Part shown: positions 31,920 to 41,038 of the stretch, in pieces | Layout: every line of letters begins with the position of its first letter | Numbering within the stretch: the first letter of the stretch is position 1 | Source of the DNA: Acidobacteriaceae bacterium | GTDB taxonomy: Bacteria; Acidobacteriota; Terriglobia; Terriglobales; Acidobacteriaceae | NCBI GenBank assembly: GCA_030041045.1 | Contig: JASHOQ010000127.1 | Coordinates: 1-64,000 of the forward strand | DNA: 64,000 nucleotides | Direction of reading: 5' to 3' | Made by a program: the position numbers and the translations under genes | Notes under the pieces: model-generated | Told to the model about the DNA's origin: nothing | What the model saw: only the letters and a program-made list of their open reading frames with translations | The model's database searches: none

Positions 31920-32028
31920 GCATTTTCTGAGTTACTGTGTCCTTTTCACTGCCTCGTAAGATCGCCGCTCCCTGTTGGTCGCGTCGACTCAGCTGTCCGT
32001 CTGCGGGATACAGCTACTCAGAAAATGC
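31920..32028 (+). mobile_element. 109-bp TIR element, copy C (head-to-tail with copy B)
   Basis: Same TIRs and length; about 11 differences by eye from copy B. Confidence 0.85.
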
Positions 32029-32029
32029 A

Positions 32030-32061
32030 TTAGCGATTCAGCAAGTCAGCGAGTGCGCGGG
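32030..32061 (+). repeat. octamer tandem array O5
   Basis: TTAGCGAT TCAGCAAG TCAGCGAG TGCGCGGG; a single TCAGCGAG unit also lies just before copy B (31792-31799). Confidence 0.7.
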
Positions 32062-32162
32062 GTTCGAGGCTTCTGTCGTTTCGCGCAGAACGCGAAAGGA
32101 CGAGGCAACCGGCCTGAAGTGTGCTACCCCGCTCAAGCGAAGCTTGGACGGGGCACCCGATG

Positions 32163-32651
32163 TCAGGGAGTGGTGAAGAAGAAGTAGTCGGCCGAGTAGG
32201 GCGAGCGGGACTCCTGGCCTTTTTGGCCGGACTCGCAGCCGGTGGTGGGCGCCTTGCCGCCCTTTGTATTGAGGCGCTGGATGAACGCGACTTTTTGCAT
32301 CAGGCCGGCGCCCGCGTGGTCTATCGCGGCCACGAGAAGCCAGGGGATGGAATCGGGTTCGGGTGTGGCGCTGGCCATGGGTTTGCCCATGACGCGGCTC
32401 GAATCGAAGTACCTCCAGGTGGGGCCGGCAAAGTGCGTGCCCACTTGCTTGCCGGAATCGTCAAAGAGCTTTGCGTCCGGGCGCGCGAGGACCCACGCAG
32501 AGCCGTCACAGGCGTAAACCTGGTCTCCTTTGGCGTGAAGTTCAAGCAAGAGCGTGGCGTTGGCCGGCGGTTTCAGGTTGTCGGGGACTGCGGGAGTTTG
32601 CGCAGCGGCGATCATGGCGAGCGAAAGGATCAGGGCGAAGGCGGGTCGCAT
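32163..32651 (-). CDS. DUF3455 domain-containing exported protein
   Basis: LELHAKGDQVYACDGSAWVLARPDAKLFDDSGKQVGTHFAGPTWRYFDSSRVMGK...IQRLNTKGGKAPTTGC. Confidence 0.85.
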   Translation of the reverse strand: MRPAFALILSLAMIAAAQTPAVPDNLKPPANATLLLELHAKGDQVYACDGSAWVLARPDAKLFDDSGKQVGTHFAGPTWRYFDSSRVMGKPMASATPEPDSIPWLLVAAIDHAGAGLMQKVAFIQRLNTKGGKAPTTGCESGQKGQESRSPYSADYFFFTTP

Positions 32652-32690
32652 AGAGATAAGTTTGGCATGGCAGGCGGAGGTTGGTGCTTT

Positions 32691-32722
32691 CCCCGGTCTC
32701 AATAGCGAGACTGGGGGCACGC
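32691..32722 (+). repeat. extragenic hairpin family B copy
   Basis: CCCCGGTCTCAATAGCGAGACTGGGGGCACGC. Confidence 0.65.
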
Positions 32723-32750
32723 AGGGTGTCGCGCCTGGTTTGAAAAGGAC

Positions 32751-32808
32751 AACCGCAGATCCTTCGGCGCGTCCGTCCGCCGCGGCGGACGGACTTGCTC
32801 AGGATGAC
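32751..32808 (+). repeat. extragenic repeat family C copy
   Basis: CCGCAGATCCTTCGGCGCGTCCGTCCGCCGCGGCGGACGGACTTGCTCAGGATGACAG. Confidence 0.8.
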
Positions 32809-32833
32809 AGCGCTCGGGTCGGGTTCTTGCTTT

Positions 32834-32871
32834 CCCACCCTTTCGCGAAGAACGCGAAAGGACGGGGCAAC
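32834..32871 (+). repeat. extragenic hairpin family A copy
   Basis: CCCACCCTTTCGCG-AAGAA-CGCGAAAGGACGGGGCAAC, perfect 9-bp inner stem. Confidence 0.8.
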
Positions 32872-32897
32872 AGTTTTCGTGGAGTCCGATTGGAGCC

Positions 32898-35510
32898 CTA
32901 TTCGCTGAGGGCGGAGACTTCGTGCAGCCAGTGGGGAGCTTTGAGCAGCTCGCGGGGACGGGAGCCGTCGGCGGGGCCGACAAGGCCGTCGCGCTCCATC
33001 AAGTCGATCAAATGCGCGGCGCGGCCGTAGCCGATGCGCAGACGGCGCTGCAACAGCGACGTGGACGCCTTGCCGAACTCGAAGACCAGGCGCACGGCGT
33101 CGTCGAAGAGAGGATCGTTTTCGTCTTCTTCGCCGCTCGCGCCCTCCATGGCCTGGCGCTCGTCCTTGGGTGAATCGAGGAAGCCCTCCACGTACGCGGC
33201 TGTTCCCTGCTCTTTCCAGAATTCGACCACGGCGGCGGTTTCCTTCTCGCTCACGTAAGGCGCATGCAGGCGCAGCAGGCGGCTGGTGCCGGGCGGCAAG
33301 AACAGCATGTCGCCCCGGCCGAGCAGAGCCTCAGCGCCGTTGGTGTCGAGAATGGTGCGCGAGTCGACCTTGGTGGCCAGGCGGAAGCTGATGCGCGTGG
33401 GCACGTTGGCCTTGATGAGGCCGGTGATGACGTCGACGCTCGGCCGCTGCGTGGCGAGAATAAGATGGATGCCCACGGCGCGGGCCATTTGCGCGAGGCG
33501 GGTTATGGATTCTTCAACGTTGGCGCGGTCGAGCATCATGAGGTCGGCGAGTTCGTCGATGATGATAACGATGTACGGCAGCGGCTCTTCTTCCTGCCCA
33601 TCCTCCGGTCCAAAAAGTGAAGGAGCGGAGCTCTCAAAGAGCCGGTTGTACTGTTCGATGTTGCGCACGCTGCGCGAGGCCAGCAGCTTGAGCCGGCGCT
33701 CCATTTCGCGGACGGCGTTGCGCAGGGCGTTGGCCGCGGCCTTGGGCTCGGTGATGATGGGCGTGAAGAGATGGGGAATCCCTTCATACATGCCCAGCTC
33801 CACGCGCTTGGGATCGACGAGGATGAGGCGCACCTGCGCGGGCGTGGTGCGGTAGAGCAGGCTCATGATCATGGCATTAATCGCAACCGATTTGCCGGAG
33901 CCGGTGGAGCCGGCGATGAGCACATGGGGCATGGAGGCGAGATCGGCGGTGACGATGCGGCCGTTGATGTCCTTGCCCATGGAAAGCGTGAGGCGCGATT
34001 TGGCCTTGGCGAAGGTTTCGCTTTCGAGCACGTCGCGCAGGTGAATGGTTTCGCGCTCGTGGTTGGGCACCTGGATGCCGACGGTGCTTTTGCCGGGCAT
34101 CCTCTCGATCAAGATGCTCTCGGCGCGCATGGCCAGGCAGAGATCGTCGGCGAGGCCGGTGACGCGCGAGTATTTCACGCCGGCCTCAGGCTTGAACTCG
34201 TAGGTCGTGACCATGGGCCCGGGGTTGATCTGGACGACCTGGCCGCGGACGTCGAACTCCGCGCATTTTTCCACGAGCACGCGGGCTTCTTCGCGCAGCT
34301 CCTCTTCGCGGATGGTCTGCGGAGCATCGCCCGCGTGCAGGAGGGTGCTGGACGGAAGCTTGAAGCCGCTCAGGTTCTTGGGTGCGACGGTGACGGTGCG
34401 CAGGTCGGCATCGGCACGGTCGTGAATGGCGATGGCATGCGAGGACGAATCGGCTGGGGGAGGGTCAAAATGCGCGGGCGCGGGGTGCGCGGGTGTGGGG
34501 TGCGCGTGCGCGGCGCGAGCGTCGGCGTAGCGTGATTCGGCGGCGCGGAGGTGAGACGCATCGGGGCGGATCGGCGTGACCTTTTGCGGTGCAGCGGGCT
34601 CGGCGTGGGCCGCAGGCGAGTCGGCGAACTCGTCGGGGGGGCGCTCCCAGATGCTCAAGCGGCGCGCTGGCGGAACGACGGGGATCTCTTCGCTGCGGTG
34701 CACGACCTCCGATCTTTCGCGGCGCTGAAAGGCGGGGATGTCGTCGAGAGGATCCGATTGCGGCGCGTGGCGGCCAAAGAGGCGCGCGAAGAAGCCCGCC
34801 GACCCTGCGCGGGGCTCTGGTTTTGGAGAAGACCCGTGGCTCTCGAGCAGCTCCTCCTCGTCGTGTACGCCGTCTCGTTCGGCGCGGAGCTCGGCGCGCT
34901 CTTCACGCCAGTTGTGCCAGCGCTCGAAGGCGGCGCCGATGCGCTGCCAGTAGCTCTGGAGGGCTTCTTTGAGCGTCCAGAAACTGATGGCGAAGGCGAA
35001 GTAGATGCCGGCGAGGGCGAGTACGGAGGCAACCACACAGGCGCCCTGGACGTTGAGGTAATTGACCAGCAGGCCGGCCATCAGGGCGCCGACCACACCT
35101 TCGACGGGAACGAGATGGAGCCAGTGCCAGTGCCAGGGCATGAGGGCGAAGAGCGCAGGGAGAAAGGCGGCCGCGAGCAGCGCGCCGATCCAGCGCAGAA
35201 CGGGCGAGCCGCCGGGGCGCGAGCGCATCCAGGACCAGCCGATGGCGCCAAGACAGAGCGGCAGCAAAAAGGCGGTGAGGCCGAAGGACTGGAGCAGGAG
35301 ATCGCCCGCGCAGGCGCCGAAGACGCCGATCCAGTTGCGGGCAGCGTGGGGAAACACCGGATCGGCCGCGGTATTGAAGGAGGGATCGGTTGCGTGCCAG
35401 GTGGCGAGCGCAAGAAAGATGAGCAGGGAAACGAGCAGAAGCAGGAGCCCCAGAAAGACGTTAAGGGGGCGGCTGCGCGTGGGCGAGAGAACGATGCGAA
35501 TCGGCTTCAT
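32898..35510 (-). CDS. ftsK: DNA translocase FtsK/SpoIIIE
   Basis: 4-TM N-terminus, Walker A IAGSTGSGKSVAINAM, LATQRPSVDVITGLIKANVPTRISF, C-terminal gamma domain. Confidence 0.96.
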   Translation of the reverse strand: MKPIRIVLSPTRSRPLNVFLGLLLLLVSLLIFLALATWHATDPSFNTAADPVFPHAARNWIGVFGACAGDLLLQSFGLTAFLLPLCLGAIGWSWMRSRPGGSPVLRWIGALLAAAFLPALFALMPWHWHWLHLVPVEGVVGALMAGLLVNYLNVQGACVVASVLALAGIYFAFAISFWTLKEALQSYWQRIGAAFERWHNWREERAELRAERDGVHDEEELLESHGSSPKPEPRAGSAGFFARLFGRHAPQSDPLDDIPAFQRRERSEVVHRSEEIPVVPPARRLSIWERPPDEFADSPAAHAEPAAPQKVTPIRPDASHLRAAESRYADARAAHAHPTPAHPAPAHFDPPPADSSSHAIAIHDRADADLRTVTVAPKNLSGFKLPSSTLLHAGDAPQTIREEELREEARVLVEKCAEFDVRGQVVQINPGPMVTTYEFKPEAGVKYSRVTGLADDLCLAMRAESILIERMPGKSTVGIQVPNHERETIHLRDVLESETFAKAKSRLTLSMGKDINGRIVTADLASMPHVLIAGSTGSGKSVAINAMIMSLLYRTTPAQVRLILVDPKRVELGMYEGIPHLFTPIITEPKAAANALRNAVREMERRLKLLASRSVRNIEQYNRLFESSAPSLFGPEDGQEEEPLPYIVIIIDELADLMMLDRANVEESITRLAQMARAVGIHLILATQRPSVDVITGLIKANVPTRISFRLATKVDSRTILDTNGAEALLGRGDMLFLPPGTSRLLRLHAPYVSEKETAAVVEFWKEQGTAAYVEGFLDSPKDERQAMEGASGEEDENDPLFDDAVRLVFEFGKASTSLLQRRLRIGYGRAAHLIDLMERDGLVGPADGSRPRELLKAPHWLHEVSALSE

Positions 35511-35671
35511 GAAGAGGTTCCGTTCGCCGGCCGGGGAAAAAGACAGGCCAAGCCCGACCGGGCAACGAATCCCAGAGCAGCTTTATTATTTCGCGGAGCG
35601 CGCGGCGGGGACGGGCTGAAAGGGGGTGGGGGAATCAGGGTGGGAAACCCTGCGCTGGGGCGGCTTGCGCG

Positions 35672-36088
35672 CTAAGGCATGAGTTCTTCGGTTCTGAGAG
35701 CTCGGATGCAACGCAGCAGGCCCTGATCATAGGTCAATATGTCCCATTGCATTGCGATCGCAGCAGCGCAAATCAGAATGTCTGTCGATCCGCACTCGAC
35801 GCCGCGGCTGCGGCAAAGATTGAACAGACGCGCGGCTTGTTCGTAGTGAAGGGTAGTGAGCGGCTCGTCAGGGAAGGCCGCGAGCGCGGATCGCAGCTTC
35901 TCAAATTGAGCCAGATCTTTAATGCCGGAGAGAACTTCCTGCCGGATCGGACCCAGGATGACGATTCGACCGTCCTGAATTGCATCGATCAGGGATTTAA
36001 GCTGGACTTGCTCATCGCCGCTCAATGCGGCCATTTTTCTGCGCCGGAACAAAAGAGACCAGACGCAAGTGTCGGCGAGGAGCTTCAC
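35672..36088 (-). CDS. vapC: PIN domain ribonuclease toxin (VapC family)
   Basis: MKLLADTCVWSLLFRRR with acidic PIN residues (D6, E; ..STDILICAAAIAMQWDILTYD). Confidence 0.9.
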   Translation of the reverse strand: MKLLADTCVWSLLFRRRKMAALSGDEQVQLKSLIDAIQDGRIVILGPIRQEVLSGIKDLAQFEKLRSALAAFPDEPLTTLHYEQAARLFNLCRSRGVECGSTDILICAAAIAMQWDILTYDQGLLRCIRALRTEELMP

Positions 36089-36303
36089 GGCTCAACTTCA
36101 ATGCGTTCGAGCCGGCGCATCTTTCTGTAGTCGTATGCGGGATCGTAGTCGATGGTGCCGGACAATTTCAGAATTTCCAGCTGCTTGCGGCGATCGACAT
36201 ACTCCTTCAACGCAGCAGTGACGGCGTCCTTTTTGGTCCGGTGCTTGCCGATCCGGCGCGCTTCGTCGATCAGTTTGTCGTCGATGGCCAGGTTGGTCGC
36301 CAC
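36085..36303 (-). CDS. vapB: VapB-type antitoxin
   Basis: (V/M)ATNLAIDDKLIDEARRIGKHRTKKDAVTAALKEYVDRRKQLEIL; overlaps vapC start. GTG start inferred. Confidence 0.87.
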   Translation of the reverse strand: MATNLAIDDKLIDEARRIGKHRTKKDAVTAALKEYVDRRKQLEILKLSGTIDYDPAYDYRKMRRLERIEVEP

Positions 36304-36314
36304 ACACACACCCC

Positions 36315-36345
36315 AATGTGTATAGTAGCACACATTCTGATGTGT
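36315..36345 (-). promoter_or_regulatory. candidate vapBC autoregulatory operator (three half-sites)
   Basis: AATGTGT-atagtagc-ACACATT-ctg-ATGTGT: overlapping inverted repeats directly upstream of vapB. Confidence 0.65.
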
Positions 36346-36411
36346 AACACAAAGGGCTCATTTCTTTAGGGAAGGGCGCTGTTGGCTTCTGGCGGAAACG
36401 CAACTCGGCAA

Positions 36412-37479
36412 TCACTCCATGTCGGCGCCGAAGACGGGGAGGTTTTGGTCGAGTTTGAAGACCAGGGCCTGGGCGCGAAGGTTCCAGTCGGAGTCAGCGA
36501 AGTGCTGTTTCAGGCGGTCGGCAAGGCCGCGGGCTTGGTTGTGCGCCTGGTCGGCCTTCTTGTCTTCGTTGTTGGACTGAAACATGTTGGCGAGCACGGC
36601 CATGCGGTAAACGGCCTGATAGAGAGCCTGCGCGGTGCGCGGACCGTCAGGATATTCGTCGGCGTATTTTTCGTAGTAGCCGGCTTCCTTCTCGGGGCAG
36701 TCCTCGGAGCCTTGCCAGTTGCCGCAAAGCCTGTTGTCGATGAGGTCGAAGGCGGCCAGCGCGGCCCAGCGCGTGCGCGGATACTGCTTGATCACTTTTT
36801 TGAGGTCGTCCTCATCCATCTGCAGGCGCATGTCGGGGTCCTTCTCTTTGGCGGAAGGCAGAGAGGCGGCGTCGGATTTCTCAAGCTGCCATTTGATATC
36901 GGCCGCGCGCCACGCGGCCTCCGCAGCCAGCGGCGACGAGGGGAACATCTCATAGAGACGGCGATAGAGCAGGCGGGCGCTTCTGGCGGCGTTGGCCGGG
37001 CCGCGCGGATCGGAGGCCAGCGACTCTTCATTGGCGGCCGCGCCCATCAGGATCTGGTCGCCATTGGGGGTGGTCTCCTCAACCACACCTTTGGCCTCGA
37101 TCCATCCGGAGACGGGCGGGGTGGTCTCCTCGGTCTGCATTTCCGGCTCGTCCGGGCCGCGGTCTTCTTCGATGTCGGTATTGGCGTAGACGCGCATCCA
37201 GGAGCCGCTTTTTTCGGCGACCACCAATTCGCGGCCGATCTGCACGCGGTCGACGCGCTGGGCGCCGGAGTCGGGTTCGACGTAGAGCGGCGTAACGCTG
37301 AGCACGGTGCCGCGCGGGCCGGCCATGGGTTTCTCCAGCTTGGAGCCGTTCTGGGCGGCGAAAGAGGCCAGCGCGCCGGCGAGGAGGAGCGCCAGGACCG
37401 CCCTAGGCGCAAAAACAAGAACCCGCCGAGGGTGGGGCACCCGGTCGAGTATGCGTCGGAGAAAACAGCTGGGCTTCAT
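36412..37479 (-). CDS. SH3-like/TPR-like exported hypothetical protein
   Basis: N-terminal hydrophobic segment, SH3-like region (VEPDSGAQRVDRVQIGRELVVAEKSGSWMRVYANT), helical repeats. Confidence 0.7.
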   Translation of the reverse strand: MKPSCFLRRILDRVPHPRRVLVFAPRAVLALLLAGALASFAAQNGSKLEKPMAGPRGTVLSVTPLYVEPDSGAQRVDRVQIGRELVVAEKSGSWMRVYANTDIEEDRGPDEPEMQTEETTPPVSGWIEAKGVVEETTPNGDQILMGAAANEESLASDPRGPANAARSARLLYRRLYEMFPSSPLAAEAAWRAADIKWQLEKSDAASLPSAKEKDPDMRLQMDEDDLKKVIKQYPRTRWAALAAFDLIDNRLCGNWQGSEDCPEKEAGYYEKYADEYPDGPRTAQALYQAVYRMAVLANMFQSNNEDKKADQAHNQARGLADRLKQHFADSDWNLRAQALVFKLDQNLPVFGADME

Positions 37480-37633
37480 AGGACAAGAAAATGATAGTCC
37501 AAAGAGATTGACGAAAAATGCGGGGAGGGGTGAGGTGGGTTCTTGGGGATCTGGCCCTTTCGTCCGCCGCGGCGGAAAAGGATGGGGCAGCCGTGTTCGA
37601 GCCGAGTTGGAGGAAATTCAGAATCGCGCGCGG

Positions 37634-38668
37634 TCAGGATTCGGTGAGGATTTGGGCGAGCAGCGCGGGATCGATGTTGCCGCCGCTCACAATGGCCACG
37701 GCTTTTTTGTAGGCAGGCAGTTGGTGAGCGTGGAAGAGCAGCGCCGCCGTGGCGACGGCGCCGGAGGGTTCCGGCACAAGGCGCGTAGCGGCGACGATCG
37801 AGCGCATGGCGGCGCGGATTTCGGCTTCGGTGACGGTGAGAATGCCGTCGACGTAGGCCTGGATGTGGGCGAAGTTGCGCTCGCCCACGCTTTGCGTGCG
37901 CAGGCCGTCGGCGATAGTGCGGCTGGTGAGCTCGGCGTCCCAGGTCACGATGCGGCCAGTGCGGAAGCTTTCCGCGGTGTCGGCGGCAAGCTCGGGCTCG
38001 ACGCCGAAGACGCGCGCCTGCGGGCGCAGATTCTTGACGGCCGTGGCCACGCCGCCGAGCAGGCCTCCGCCGGAGACGGGCGAGAGCACGAGATCGGCAT
38101 CGGGCAGTTGCTCGACGATTTCGAGGCCGCAGGTTCCCTGGCCGGCAATGATCTGCTCGTCGTCGTAGGGAGGGATGACGACGTAGCCGCGTTCGCGCAC
38201 CAGCTCTTCGGCCTTGGCGAGGCGCTCGCTTGAAGCGGGGCCGACGTCGACGATCTCTGCGCCCAGGGCGAGCGTGGCGGCGCGCTTGATGGCGGGCGCG
38301 TTCGAGGGCATGACGATGACAGCCCTTGCGCCAACGGCGCGCGCAGCGTAGGCCACGCCCTGGGCGTGATTGCCGCTCGAGTATGTGATGACGCCGCGGC
38401 CAAGCTGATCGGGCGCGAGCTGGAGGATTTTATTCGACGCGCCGCGAATCTTGAAGGCGCCGATGGGCTGCAGGCTTTCTGCCTTGAGCCAGATTTCGCC
38501 CGATGCGCCGGGAAATACAGCGGGGTCCCCAACGACGGGTCCATGCCGTTGGGGTGCAAACGGCGCGCGCAGGAGCGGGGTTTTGATCGCGATGGGCGCG
38601 ATGCGCGCCGCGGCGGCGCGAATCTCGTCGAGCGAAACCAGTGTTTGCGTAGGCGACCTCATTTGCAA
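37634..38668 (-). CDS. threonine/serine dehydratase (PLP-dependent, IlvA/serine racemase-like)
   Basis: AFKIRGASNKI (PLP lysine), TYSSGNHAQGVAYAAR, SPVSGGGLLGGVA. Confidence 0.93.
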   Translation of the reverse strand: MQMRSPTQTLVSLDEIRAAAARIAPIAIKTPLLRAPFAPQRHGPVVGDPAVFPGASGEIWLKAESLQPIGAFKIRGASNKILQLAPDQLGRGVITYSSGNHAQGVAYAARAVGARAVIVMPSNAPAIKRAATLALGAEIVDVGPASSERLAKAEELVRERGYVVIPPYDDEQIIAGQGTCGLEIVEQLPDADLVLSPVSGGGLLGGVATAVKNLRPQARVFGVEPELAADTAESFRTGRIVTWDAELTSRTIADGLRTQSVGERNFAHIQAYVDGILTVTEAEIRAAMRSIVAATRLVPEPSGAVATAALLFHAHQLPAYKKAVAIVSGGNIDPALLAQILTES

Positions 38669-38904
38669 TCGCTGTCGACCGGCGGAAGCCCTGAGCGGCG
38701 AAAGGGCCTGGCTGGGGTTCCCTCACCCCTCCGGGGCTGGAAATTCTTTCCTGGGTTTTTCCCAGGACTTCGTCCTGGGCTATTCTCCTTCATCCCTCCG
38801 GGATGACTTAACTGGCGTCGGCGCCTTTTCTCTAGATGTCCAAGAGTCCGTGCATACGCCCAGCACTGCTCTTCGGGTGCTTCAGTGCCTTTAGCTCCAG
38901 TTCC

Positions 38905-38939
38905 TGACACCTGACACCTGATCCCTGATCCCTGCATTA
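38905..38939 (-). repeat. heptamer tandem array H4 (4 units plus a stop-containing unit)
   Basis: Forward strand: TGACACC TGACACC TGATCCC TGATCCC TGCATTA; TTA at 38937-38939 is the permease stop (TAA). Confidence 0.8.
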
Positions 38940-40040
38940 CTCGTACGCCAACGCGTCGATGGGGTCTTTGCGCGCGGCCATCCATGCCGGATAGACGGCG
39001 CCGCAGAGCGAGCCCACAAAGGCGATACCGGCGCCCCGCGCGATCCAGCCCGCGGTGATCTCGAACGGCGTGGTGGGAAAAAGATACGCCATCAGCTCGC
39101 GGACGCCGTAGGTGCCCGCGATGCCCACCAGTACGCCGACGGCGGCTAGAACGGCGCATTCGCCCAGGACCACGCCGATAATGTCCAGCTTCGACGCCCC
39201 CATGGACTTGAGAATGCCGATCTCCCGCGTGCGCTCCAAAACCGCGGTGTACATAGCCTGGAAAATCACCAGAAAGCCGACGATCACGGCGATGCCGGTG
39301 ACCGCCCGAACGGCGATGTTGAAGCCGGGAAGGTGAGAAGGCGTCATCTGGCTGAGAACGTCGTTGAGGGTGACCACCTCGTTCTTTTCGAGACCGGGCG
39401 TGGCCAGAATCTCCTGCTGCGCCAGGGATACGTTCGAGGGTGCGTCACATTTGATGTAAAACACCGTTGCCTTGTTCACCGCGCCCGTGAGGTCGCCCAA
39501 GGTGGCCAGGGGCAGCATGGTGCGGCCGCCCTTGCCCGGCTCCACGATGCCGGAGACGTGAAACGTGTGCCCGAGGACCTCGATCGGGCTGCCCACCTGC
39601 AGGTGGTGCCCATCGGCCCAGATGGTGTCGATAATGGCGTCGTCCGCGCTCTTGAACGGGCCGCCGGAGACGAAGGTGAAGGGCCGCATGGCGTCGAAGG
39701 TGGCGAAATCGATGCCGTAGATCACGGAAATCGAGGTGCTCGAAGTAACCGTATGCTGGATGGCCGGCGAGACAATGGCGACGTGCGGCAGGCGGCGCAA
39801 CGCAATGGCGTCATTGACGGGCATCGAGGTAGAGCTGAGCCCGCTGATCAGGCTGGCGCCCGAAGGCAGCATCACCAGATCGGCGCCGATGCCGTTGGTG
39901 CGCTGGCGCGAATCGTTGACCATGCCCAGGAAGATGGCCACGATCGACAGGATCATCATGACCTCGATGGCGACGGCAAGGATACTGATGATGGAGCGCA
40001 GCGGACGGTGGAGGAGATTGGCGAAGATGAGCTGGTTCAT
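38937..40040 (-). CDS. ABC transporter permease (MacB/FtsX-like)
   Basis: MNQLIFANLLHRPLRSIISILAVAIEVMMI; REIGILKSMGASKLDIIGVVLGECAVLAAVGVLVG. No ATPase gene adjacent. Confidence 0.88.
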   Translation of the reverse strand: MNQLIFANLLHRPLRSIISILAVAIEVMMILSIVAIFLGMVNDSRQRTNGIGADLVMLPSGASLISGLSSTSMPVNDAIALRRLPHVAIVSPAIQHTVTSSTSISVIYGIDFATFDAMRPFTFVSGGPFKSADDAIIDTIWADGHHLQVGSPIEVLGHTFHVSGIVEPGKGGRTMLPLATLGDLTGAVNKATVFYIKCDAPSNVSLAQQEILATPGLEKNEVVTLNDVLSQMTPSHLPGFNIAVRAVTGIAVIVGFLVIFQAMYTAVLERTREIGILKSMGASKLDIIGVVLGECAVLAAVGVLVGIAGTYGVRELMAYLFPTTPFEITAGWIARGAGIAFVGSLCGAVYPAWMAARKDPIDALAYE

Positions 40041-40077
40041 GGGCGAATCGAGGTTGCTTGTCTGGTCAGCGTGGTTT

Positions 40078-40115
40078 CCCACCCTTCCGCACAGAACGCG
40101 AAAGGATGGGGCAAC
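40078..40115 (+). repeat. extragenic hairpin family A copy
   Basis: CCCACCCTTCCGCACAGAACGCGAAAGGATGGGGCAAC. Confidence 0.75.
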
Positions 40116-40169
40116 GCTGCATCTTTCCGATTCAAGGGTAACAGGATGGAGGGTCACCAACTCTGCGGC

Positions 40170-40233
40170 TTAGCTAGGCGGCAAGCCGGCGAGTCAGCCA
40201 GTCGGCGGGTGAGTAAGGCAGCGAGCCGGAAGG
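40170..40233 (+). repeat. octamer tandem array O4 (8 units)
   Basis: TTAGCTAG GCGGCAAG CCGGCGAG TCAGCCAG TCGGCGGG TGAGTAAG GCAGCGAG CCGGAAGG. Confidence 0.75.
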
Positions 40234-40399
40234 AGGCACGGCAATCGCCGCAGGCGAGGATTCCAAAACGGGAGGGCTAGGCCAGACTCATGATAATAAA
40301 GGGGCTAATTCGAATTGATTTTGACGGGCGCACGGAGGCGGGTTTATTGTAGTTGTGGAAATCTCAGAGGGTCCCGCTGTTTTTGTGGTTTGGCCGGCT

Positions 40400-40909
40400 A
40401 TGGGCAGTTTTGGTGAAGATCTGCGCTCCGAGCGGGTTTCCCGTGGGGTGGCGCTCGAAGACATCACGGCTGTAACCAAAATCAGCCAGCGTCACCTGCT
40501 TGCGCTGGAACAGGAACGATTTCGCCAGCTCCCCGGGGGAATTCTGAATAAAGGGATCGTGCGCGGGTACGCCGGCGCGCTGGGGTTGGACGAGCGCGAC
40601 TGGACAGAGCGGTTTATGAAGGCGTACAGCGCGTCCGTGCAGGCCGTTGAGGACGAACAGGGCTGGACGGCCTTCGCGGCCAACGTGGGCAAGGCGCGCA
40701 TCCAGCGGCACGAGGCAGAGGAGCTGCGCATACGCTGGGCCGGAGCGGTGCTGCTTCTGCTGGCCGTGCTGGCGCTGGGATTTTTCGGTGTGCGTTACGT
40801 GGGCGTGCGCTCGGGGTGGTGGCCGAGACTGCTGCCGGCGCACCTGCTGACGGCGTTGTTCAATCCTCTCCATTCCGACTTCGAGCGGGTGCTTGCACGT
40901 TTCCTCTGA
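40400..40909 (+). CDS. RodZ-like HTH (HTH_25) membrane protein
   Basis: MGSFGEDLRSERVSRGVALEDITAVTKISQRHLLALEQERFRQLPGGILNKGIVRGYAGALGLD plus C-terminal TM. Confidence 0.85.
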   Translation: MGSFGEDLRSERVSRGVALEDITAVTKISQRHLLALEQERFRQLPGGILNKGIVRGYAGALGLDERDWTERFMKAYSASVQAVEDEQGWTAFAANVGKARIQRHEAEELRIRWAGAVLLLLAVLALGFFGVRYVGVRSGWWPRLLPAHLLTALFNPLHSDFERVLARFL

Positions 40910-41038
40910 AGCGCGAGCCGCTGCCGGCGGCGAGTGAGCACCGTGCAATCCACAGCTGCGCCACGCTCCCGGCGACTCTCCGCATTGGTTGCAGTTTGTT
41001 GACAACTCGCCAATTGAAAATGCATTAAAGTTGATAGT

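Noticed and set aside
31937-32187. ORFs MSFSLPRKIAAPCWSRR.. and MVASTQLSVCGIQ..
   Set aside because: They translate the 109-bp TIR element; the frame is not plausible coding.
34551-35675. 374-aa plus-strand ORF opposite ftsK
   Set aside because: Antisense shadow ORF; no recognisable domain.
38937-40040. Complete ABC exporter
   Set aside because: Only the FtsX-like permease is present; no ATP-binding gene in the neighbourhood, so a full system is not claimed.
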